From VFJJ01 sp031362415 (lineage in GTDB: Bacteria; Actinomycetota; Acidimicrobiia; IMCC26256; VFJJ01), in the NCBI GenBank assembly GCA_031362415.1, contig JANLSK010000056.1, positions 1-64,000 on the forward strand: DNA of 64,000 bases, read 5' to 3'. A model generated the notes under the pieces. It had not been told where the DNA came from, did no database searches, and was given only the letters and a program-made list of their open reading frames with translations. A program made the position numbers and the translations under genes. This document shows, piece by piece, positions 58,449-64,000 of the stretch (position 1 is the stretch's first letter; each line of letters opens with the position of its first letter).

Positions 58449-59714
58449 ATGGATGGCGTGGATGTGAGCGGGCAGCGATGGGACGTGCTCGTCGTCGGCG
58501 GCGGACCGGCCGGAGCCGCAGCGGCGTACTGGTTGGCGACGGCCGGGCATCGGGTCCTCGTCGTCGAGAAGAAGCGCTTCCCTCGGGAGAAGACCTGCGG
58601 TGACGGGCTCACGCCGCGAGCCGTCCACCAACTCGAGGAGATGGGGCTGGCGTCGGGGCTGGTGCCGTTCCACCGCTACGACGGGCTCCGGGCCGTGGCC
58701 CACGGCATCACCATCGAGCTGAAGTGGCCCGAGCACCCGGTGTTCCCGTCGTACGGCTACGTGGTCCGACGTCGCGATCTCGATCAGATGGTCGCCGATC
58801 GGGCCGTCGAGGCCGGAGCGGTGTGCTGGCAGGAAGCCGAGGCCACGGCCCCGCTCCTCGAATCGGGGCTGCTCGCCGGGGCGATCGTCAAGCGCAAGGA
58901 CCGGGGGACGGTCGAGGAGGTGCGGGCCCGCTACGTGGTCGTGGCCGACGGGGCCAACTCCCGCTTCGGACGGGCCCTGGGCACCAGTCGCGACCGGCGC
59001 CGCCCCCAAGGGATGGCCATTCGCGGCTACTTCGCCAGCCCCCTCCACGACGAGCCCTGGATCGAGTCTGCCCTCGACGTTCGTGATCGCTCGGGTGCCT
59101 CCCTTCCCGGGTACGGCTGGATCTTCCCGGTCGGCGACGGGACGGTCAACGTCGGCCTCGGCCTGCTGTCCACGTTCAAGGGCTGGAAGGACGTCAACAC
59201 CACCCACCTGTTGAGCGAGTTCGCGGCCACGGCGCCGGAGTACTGGGGCATCTCGCCCGAGACGGCCTGCGGCGCGCCGACCGGGGGCCGTCTGCCCATG
59301 GGGGGCTCGGTGCACCCCAAGCTCGGGCCCACCCATCTCGTGGTGGGCGACGCCTCCGGGGCCATCAACCCCTTCAACGGCGAGGGCATCGACTACGCCT
59401 ACGAGACCGCCCGTGCCGCGGCCCGGTGCATCGACGACGCGCTCACGAGCGGTTCGGGGCTGGCGCTGCAGCAGTACCAGCGGTGGCTCGACGACGAGTA
59501 CGCGATCTACTTCAAGGTGGCCCGGGCCTTCGCCCACGTGATCGGGAACCCGGCGCTCATGCGCGAGCTCACCCGGGTCGGGATGCAGTCGCGCACGCTC
59601 ATGGAGTGGGTGCTGCGGATCATGGCCAACCTCTTGCGGCCCGACGAGCTGGGCGCCGCCGAGGCCGTCTATCGCAGTGTCGCCGCCCTGGCCCGGCTGG
59701 CCCCCGTCGACTGA
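58449..59714 (+). CDS. Geranylgeranyl reductase-family flavoprotein (MenJ-like)
   Basis: A 421-residue FAD enzyme. VLVVGGGPAGAAAAYWLA gives the FAD fold, REKTCGDGLTPRAVHQL is the family's Cys-containing loop, YVVVADGANSRFGRAL and VGDASGAINPFNGEGIDYA complete it. In mycobacteria MenJ saturates one double bond of the menaquinone tail. Placement directly before nuoA supports a quinone-related role. ATG 58449 is given; GTG 58458 in the same frame lies 7 nt past CACAAT and could be a leaderless start. Confidence 0.87.
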   Translation: MDGVDVSGQRWDVLVVGGGPAGAAAAYWLATAGHRVLVVEKKRFPREKTCGDGLTPRAVHQLEEMGLASGLVPFHRYDGLRAVAHGITIELKWPEHPVFPSYGYVVRRRDLDQMVADRAVEAGAVCWQEAEATAPLLESGLLAGAIVKRKDRGTVEEVRARYVVVADGANSRFGRALGTSRDRRRPQGMAIRGYFASPLHDEPWIESALDVRDRSGASLPGYGWIFPVGDGTVNVGLGLLSTFKGWKDVNTTHLLSEFAATAPEYWGISPETACGAPTGGRLPMGGSVHPKLGPTHLVVGDASGAINPFNGEGIDYAYETARAAARCIDDALTSGSGLALQQYQRWLDDEYAIYFKVARAFAHVIGNPALMRELTRVGMQSRTLMEWVLRIMANLLRPDELGAAEAVYRSVAALARLAPVD

Positions 59715-59804
59715 GCCGTCTCGGGCGGGCCCTGGCCTCCAGGCGATCGCGTGCTGTGGCCGGCATCGATGTCGATGGTTCACTCGACAGGGGTGAGACT
59801 TCGC

Positions 59805-59810
59805 TAGCGT
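59805..59810 (+). promoter_or_regulatory. -10 box of the nuo operon
   Basis: TAGCGT lies 7 nt before the nuoA ATG with no Shine-Dalgarno sequence; the nuo transcript seems leaderless. Confidence 0.5.
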
Positions 59811-59817
59811 GGTCTCG

Positions 59818-60297
59818 ATGGACGCATACCTTCCGCTTGTGGTGATGGTGATCCTGGGACTCCTGTTCGCGGCGGGGTCGTTCGTGGCGTCCACCTGGGC
59901 TGCGCCGTCCAAGCCCACGACGGCCAAGCGTGCGCCCTACGAGTGCGGGATCGTGCCCGAGACCGAGCCGGCCGAGCGGTTCCCGGTTCGCTTCTACCTC
60001 GTGGCCATGATCTTCATCGTCCTCGACATCGAGATCGTCTTCCTCTACCCGTTCGCCGTGATCCTCAGCGACCTCGGTGCCTTCGGGTTGGTGGAGATGG
60101 GGATCTTCGTGCTCGCGGTGGTGGTCGCGTTCGGCTACGTCCTGGCCTCGGGCGCCCTCGAATGGGGTCCGGTGCGCATCGCCGAGCGTTTTGCCACGCC
60201 CGTCCTGCGGGCCCAGGGCATGCCGCGCCCTCCCGAGCCCGACGCTGCCGCCGACGGCGAGAACGACGCTGCGCCGCAACCGGGAAGGGCGGCCTAG
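59818..60297 (+). CDS. nuoA: NADH-quinone oxidoreductase subunit A
   Basis: A 159-residue membrane subunit with three helices (about 5-27, 60-82, 88-110). The first loop carries PYECGIVPETEPAERFPVRF with the conserved Cys of the quinone-site loop, followed by FIVLDIEIVFLYPFAV. The C-terminal about 40 residues are a hydrophilic extension. Confidence 0.96.
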   Translation: MDAYLPLVVMVILGLLFAAGSFVASTWAAPSKPTTAKRAPYECGIVPETEPAERFPVRFYLVAMIFIVLDIEIVFLYPFAVILSDLGAFGLVEMGIFVLAVVVAFGYVLASGALEWGPVRIAERFATPVLRAQGMPRPPEPDAAADGENDAAPQPGRAA

Positions 60298-60300
60298 GGC

Positions 60301-60831
60301 ATGGGGCTCGAGCAACTCAGCCAGAACTTCGTCACCGCTCGCCTCGAGAGCCTCATCAACTGGGGCCGCAAGAGCTCGGTGTGGCCGGCCACGTTCGGGC
60401 TGGCCTGTTGCGCGATCGAGATGATGGCCTCCGGGGCTGCCCACTACGACCTCTCCCGCTTCGGGATGGAGCTGTTCCGGGCCAGCCCCCGTCAGGCCGA
60501 CCTCATGATCGTCGCCGGCCGGGTGAGCCAGAAGATGGCACCCGTCCTGCGTCAGGTCTACGACCAGATGGCCGAGCCCAAGTGGGTCATCAGCATGGGC
60601 GTGTGCGCCAGCACCGGCGGGAAGTTCAACAACTACGCCATCGTGCAGGGGGTCGACCAGATCGTGCCGGTCGACGTGTACGTTCCCGGATGCCCACCCG
60701 GCCCCGAGACCCTGCTCCACGGCATCCTCACGCTCCACGAAAAGATCCAAGACGGCGAGATCTTCCGGCGACGCGAGTCGTCGGTCACCGGGGGCGCAGC
60801 GTTGACCCTCGAGGCAGCGGCCAGGACCTGA
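60301..60831 (+). CDS. nuoB: NADH-quinone oxidoreductase subunit B
   Basis: A 176-residue subunit holding cluster N2. Ligands are Cys36, Cys37, Cys102 and Cys131 (LACCAIEMM, GVCASTGG, VPGCPPGPE). AGRVSQKMAPVLRQVY is typical. It starts 3 nt after nuoA. Confidence 0.98.
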   Translation: MGLEQLSQNFVTARLESLINWGRKSSVWPATFGLACCAIEMMASGAAHYDLSRFGMELFRASPRQADLMIVAGRVSQKMAPVLRQVYDQMAEPKWVISMGVCASTGGKFNNYAIVQGVDQIVPVDVYVPGCPPGPETLLHGILTLHEKIQDGEIFRRRESSVTGGAALTLEAAART

Positions 60832-60943
60832 GGTTCGGGGCGCGAGCGACGGGGTGCCATCGCCGGGCGGCGCAGTACCAGGGCACCACGGGCACCACCC
60901 GGAGAACACAGCGACAGCAGAACCACTCAGCAGGCGGGGGAAC

Positions 60944-61528
60944 GTGGCCGACGAGGCTCGTGAAGAAATGCACGAGGTCGAGAACGAGGCACCCGCCGAG
61001 GGGCCGGCGCGCCCGTCCGACGACGTCGCCGCGGCCGTGCTCGAAGCCTTCCCCGGCTCGGTGTTCGCGCTCTCGCACGGTCAGGCCGTCGTCTACGTCG
61101 ACCGGGCCAACCTCCGAGACGTCGTGGGCTTCTTGCTCCTCGAGCAGCAGTTCACCCAGGTGGTCGACATCACCGGTGTCGACCAGAGCACCAACCCCGG
61201 TCGGTTCCTGGGCGACGGTGTGGCCCCGGAGCGCTTCGAGGTCGTGGCCAACTGCCTCTCGCACTGGCGCAACCGGCGCCTGCGGCTCATCGCCCAGGTG
61301 CCCGAGCACGATCCCGTCGTTCCCAGCCTGGTGCCCCTGTTCCCGGGCGTCGAGCTGGCCGAGCGTGAGATCTTCGACCTCATGGGGATCCGCTTCGACG
61401 GCCATCCCGACCTCACGCGGATCCTCCTCCCCGACGAGTGGGTCGGCCATCCCCTGCGCAAGGACGACGCCACGGCGAGGGTGCCCGTGCAGTTCAAGGC
61501 CGCCGGCAAGCCCCAGCCGAAGGTGTGA
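60944..61528 (+). CDS. nuoC: NADH-quinone oxidoreductase subunit C
   Basis: A 194-residue peripheral subunit. The family signature is GVELAEREIFDLMGIRFDGH followed by DLTRILLPDEWVGHPLRKD. The GTG at 60944 has a GGCGGGGG site upstream; the first 25 residues are acidic and variable. The 112-nt gap from nuoB shows nothing distinct. Confidence 0.97.
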   Translation: MADEAREEMHEVENEAPAEGPARPSDDVAAAVLEAFPGSVFALSHGQAVVYVDRANLRDVVGFLLLEQQFTQVVDITGVDQSTNPGRFLGDGVAPERFEVVANCLSHWRNRRLRLIAQVPEHDPVVPSLVPLFPGVELAEREIFDLMGIRFDGHPDLTRILLPDEWVGHPLRKDDATARVPVQFKAAGKPQPKV

Positions 61529-61536
61529 GGAAGCCC

Positions 61537-62922
61537 ATGGGACTGCTCCGCCGCAGCACGAGCACCACCGACACGAGCGACGCGCCCGCCTTCGGGTCGG
61601 GCGACGAGCGCGATGGGGCCGCGCCGAACGACGCCGCCGCGCTGCATCATCAGACCGACGAGGGCAGTCAGCTCATGCGGCCCTCGAAGGCCGCGACCGA
61701 TGCTGCGGTGCGCGAGATCGTCCTCACCGGCGAGCTGTGGCCCGAGGTCGACCCCGACGACGAGACGATGATCGTCAACATGGGTCCGCAGCATCCGTCG
61801 ACCCACGGCGTGCTGCGGGTGATGCTCGAGCTCGAGGGCGAGGTCGTGCTGCGCCTGAAGCCGGTGATCGGCTACCTCCACACCGGCATGGAGAAGACGG
61901 GCGAGGAGCTCACCTACGTCCAGGGCGCCACCAACGTCACCCGCATGGACTATGCCGCCTCGCTGTTCAACGAGACCGTCTACGCCATGGCGGTCGAGCA
62001 GCTCCTCGAGCTCGAGCTGCCGTCCCGGGCGCAGTGGATCCGCATGCTCATGCACGAGCTCAACCGCATGTCGTCGCACCTGCTGTTCCTGGCGACCAAC
62101 GGCATGGACCTGGGTTCCACCTCGGCCATGATCTACGGCTGGCGCGAACGCGAGGAGGTGTTGCGGTTCTTCGAGAAGGTCACCGGCCTGCGCATGAACC
62201 ACAACTTCTTCCGGGTCGGGGGCTCGGCCGCCGACCTGCCCGACGGCTGGCAGGACGACGCGCTGGCGGTGTGCGACTCGGTCGAGTACGGCGTGGCCGA
62301 GATCGACGAGCTCCTCACCCACAACCCCATCTGGTTGGAGCGCACCGTCGGGATCGGGATCATCACCAGCTCCCAGGCCCTGGCTCTCGGCGCCTCGGGC
62401 CCGATCCTGCGTTCCACCGGGATCCCGTGGGATCTGCGCAAGGAACAGCCGTACCTGCCGTACGACCAGGTCGACTTCGACGTGATCTACGCCGAGAACG
62501 GCGACTGCTTCGACCGGTACCGGATCAAGCTGGTGGAGATCCTGGAGTCGGCCAAGATCGTGCGTCAGTGCGTCGAGCACATGCCTGGCGGCGACTACCG
62601 GGTCCAGGACGGCAAGGTCACCCCGCCGCCCCGGGCCCGCATCGACGAGTCGATGGAAGCGCTCATCCACCATTTCAAGCTGTTCACCGAGGGCTTCAAG
62701 GTGCCGGCCGGCGAGACCTACGCTGCCGTCGAGGGTCCCCGGGGCGAGCTGGGCTGCTACCTGGTGAGCGACGGCACCGCCAAGCCGGCCCGTATGCACA
62801 TCCGGGCTCCGAGCTTCTACAACCTGCAGACCGCAGGGGCCATGATGCACGGCGGCCTCGTGGCCGACGCCATCACCATCATCTCGAGCGTCGACCCCAT
62901 CATGGGCGACGTCGACCGGTAG
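61537..62922 (+). CDS. nuoD: NADH-quinone oxidoreductase subunit D
   Basis: A 461-residue 49-kDa-type subunit. NMGPQHPSTHGVLRVMLELE, IGYLHTGMEKTGEELTYVQG, the quinone-site HELNRMSSHLLFLATNG and the C-terminal GDVDR are typical. An unusual N-terminal extension of about 60 Ser/Thr/Asp-rich residues precedes the core. GAGGA lies 6 nt before the ATG. Confidence 0.98.
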   Translation: MGLLRRSTSTTDTSDAPAFGSGDERDGAAPNDAAALHHQTDEGSQLMRPSKAATDAAVREIVLTGELWPEVDPDDETMIVNMGPQHPSTHGVLRVMLELEGEVVLRLKPVIGYLHTGMEKTGEELTYVQGATNVTRMDYAASLFNETVYAMAVEQLLELELPSRAQWIRMLMHELNRMSSHLLFLATNGMDLGSTSAMIYGWREREEVLRFFEKVTGLRMNHNFFRVGGSAADLPDGWQDDALAVCDSVEYGVAEIDELLTHNPIWLERTVGIGIITSSQALALGASGPILRSTGIPWDLRKEQPYLPYDQVDFDVIYAENGDCFDRYRIKLVEILESAKIVRQCVEHMPGGDYRVQDGKVTPPPRARIDESMEALIHHFKLFTEGFKVPAGETYAAVEGPRGELGCYLVSDGTAKPARMHIRAPSFYNLQTAGAMMHGGLVADAITIISSVDPIMGDVDR

Positions 62923-62934
62923 GGGTCTGCAGAC

Positions 62935-63420
62935 GTGTTCAGCTCCGACAACCTCCAGCGGGCCCGCGAGATCATCTCCCGCTATCCGAGCTCGCGCTCG
63001 GCGCTGCTGCCGTTGCTGCACCTCGCCCAGGATCAAGACGGCTGGGTCAACGACGAGGCCATGACCGAGATCGCCGGTCTGCTCGAGCTCACCCGGTCCG
63101 ACGTGTACGGCACCTGCTCCTTCTACACCATGTTCAAGCTCGAACCGGTGGGCAAGTACGTGGTGTCGGTGTGCACGAACGTCACCTGCCTCGTCACCGG
63201 GGGACCGGCCATCTTGCATCACCTCGAAAAGGCCTACGCCGACGATGCCGACGTGTTCGTCGAGGAGGTCGAGTGTCTGGCCGCCTGCGGCGGGGCCCCG
63301 GCGCTCCAGGTGAACTACGAGTACCACGAACGCCTGACGCCCCAGAGCGCCGAGCAGATCGTCGACGCTTATCGGTCGGGCCAGCGCACCGCCCGGCGAC
63401 TCTCGGGAGGCCCGCGGTGA
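62935..63420 (+). CDS. nuoE: NADH-quinone oxidoreductase subunit E
   Basis: A 161-residue thioredoxin-fold subunit with the N1a [2Fe-2S] cluster: Cys80, Cys85, Cys114 and Cys118 (VCTNVTC and CLAACGGAP). The N-terminal helical part has LLPLLHLAQDQDGWV and VYGTCSFYTMF. The stop overlaps nuoF as GTGA. Confidence 0.97.
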   Translation: MFSSDNLQRAREIISRYPSSRSALLPLLHLAQDQDGWVNDEAMTEIAGLLELTRSDVYGTCSFYTMFKLEPVGKYVVSVCTNVTCLVTGGPAILHHLEKAYADDADVFVEEVECLAACGGAPALQVNYEYHERLTPQSAEQIVDAYRSGQRTARRLSGGPR

Positions 63421-64000
63421 CGCTCCAGGAGACCCGTCTGCTCACGAAGCGGATGAACGACCGGCCTGCCGATTCGTTCACGATGGAAGGCGCTCTGGCC
63501 ACCGGGGCGTACGACATGTTGCGCAAGGCCCTGCAGATGAAGTCGGCCGACGTGCAGGAAGAGGTCAAGACCTCGGGTCTGCGAGGGCGCGGCGGCGGCG
63601 GTTTCCCCACGGGTACGAAGTGGTCGTTCCTGCCCGCCGGGTTGTACCCGCGCTACCTCGTGGTCAACGCCGACGAGGGCGAGCCGTCCACGTTCAAGGA
63701 CCGCGAGCTGATGGAGCGCGATCCCCATCAGCTCATCGAAGGCATCGCCATCTCGGCCTACGCCATCGAGTCGAACCTGGCCTTCATCTACCTGCGCGGC
63801 GAGATGGCCCACGCCAACGAGATCCTCACCCAGGCCCTCGCCGACGCGCGAGCCAAGGGATTCCTGGGTCAGAACATCCTCGGCTCGGGGTACGACCTCG
63901 ACATCGTGCTCCACCGCGGCGCCGGGGCCTACATCTGTGGCGAGGAGACCGCGCTGCTCGAATCGCTCGAAGGCCGACGGGGCATGCCGCGCATCCGGCC
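63417..64000 (+). CDS. nuoF: NADH-quinone oxidoreductase subunit F (cut by window edge)
   Basis: The first 194 residues of the FMN- and NADH-binding subunit. SGLRGRGGGGFPTGTKW is the FMN/NADH glycine loop; VVNADEGEPSTFKDRELM and GAGAYICGEETALLESLEG follow. The GTG start overlaps the nuoE stop (GTGA). The rest, with cluster N3, is outside. Confidence 0.97.
   Translation, partial: MTLQETRLLTKRMNDRPADSFTMEGALATGAYDMLRKALQMKSADVQEEVKTSGLRGRGGGGFPTGTKWSFLPAGLYPRYLVVNADEGEPSTFKDRELMERDPHQLIEGIAISAYAIESNLAFIYLRGEMAHANEILTQALADARAKGFLGQNILGSGYDLDIVLHRGAGAYICGEETALLESLEGRRGMPRIR

Overview
The window is a contiguous piece of a high-GC actinobacterial chromosome. Several things point that way: an MshA-like mycothiol glycosyltransferase followed by a YbjN-like gene, a BldC/excisionase-type HTH gene beside proC, an RsiG-type anti-sigma factor, a rex-hemACDBL operon, and many operon heads with a TAnnnT -10 box 6-8 nt before the start codon (leaderless mRNAs). 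A split b6-type cytochrome b operon, the lipid-catabolism genes and a menaquinone reductase-like gene beside nuo suggest the class Acidimicrobiia. That placement is inference. No phage, plasmid or CRISPR signature was seen; the only mobile element is one IS1595-type insertion.

Layout. 0-14 kb: amidohydrolase (cut by the left edge), SnoaL-like protein, PASTA Ser/Thr kinase facing an OmpA-domain protein, two SDRs, a large lysyl-hydroxylase/glycosyltransferase-like fusion protein, a desaturase, two acyl-CoA dehydrogenase-type enzymes and an enoyl-CoA hydratase. 14-18 kb: serS with a possible coupled leader ORF, a duplicated-domain metallopeptidase lipoprotein, a sulfotransferase and tRNA-Ser(UGA). 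18-26.8 kb: HDOD-cheR-cheB operon, 5'-3' exonuclease, DnaJ-domain protein, AarF kinase, MBOAT acyltransferase. 26.9-30.7 kb: a kelch/SnoaL pseudogene and an IS1595 element lie between the MBOAT gene and an SGNH esterase that is its likely partner. 30.7-39.7 kb: SRAP protein, GT2, acyl-CoA synthetase, LON-domain protein, MoaD, PuuD-like membrane protein, M23 peptidase, RsiG, MshA, YbjN.

40-46 kb is an eight-gene respiratory operon: membrane protein, 2x[4Fe-4S] ferredoxin, cytochrome b6-type subunit, subunit-IV-type subunit, Rieske protein, diheme cytochrome c and two further membrane proteins. A near-consensus Rex operator precedes it. The Rex gene itself heads the haem operon at 46-52.4 kb and has its own operator over its promoter, so NADH/NAD+ sensing, haem supply and the quinol-oxidising complex appear to be wired together. 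52.5-58 kb holds a cupredoxin lipoprotein, a membrane protein, a 29-aa membrane microprotein, a SAM hydroxide adenosyltransferase, an HTH protein, proC, a NYN-domain protein and an SDR. The right end is a menaquinone/geranylgeranyl reductase-like gene followed by nuoA-nuoF (nuoF cut by the edge).

The observations judged most novel are the b6f-like, ferredoxin-containing, Rex-linked respiratory operon; the bacterial PLOD-like fusion protein with altered catalytic residues; and the RsiG homologue with two c-di-GMP-binding motifs. All calls come from reading the sequence; no database search was run.
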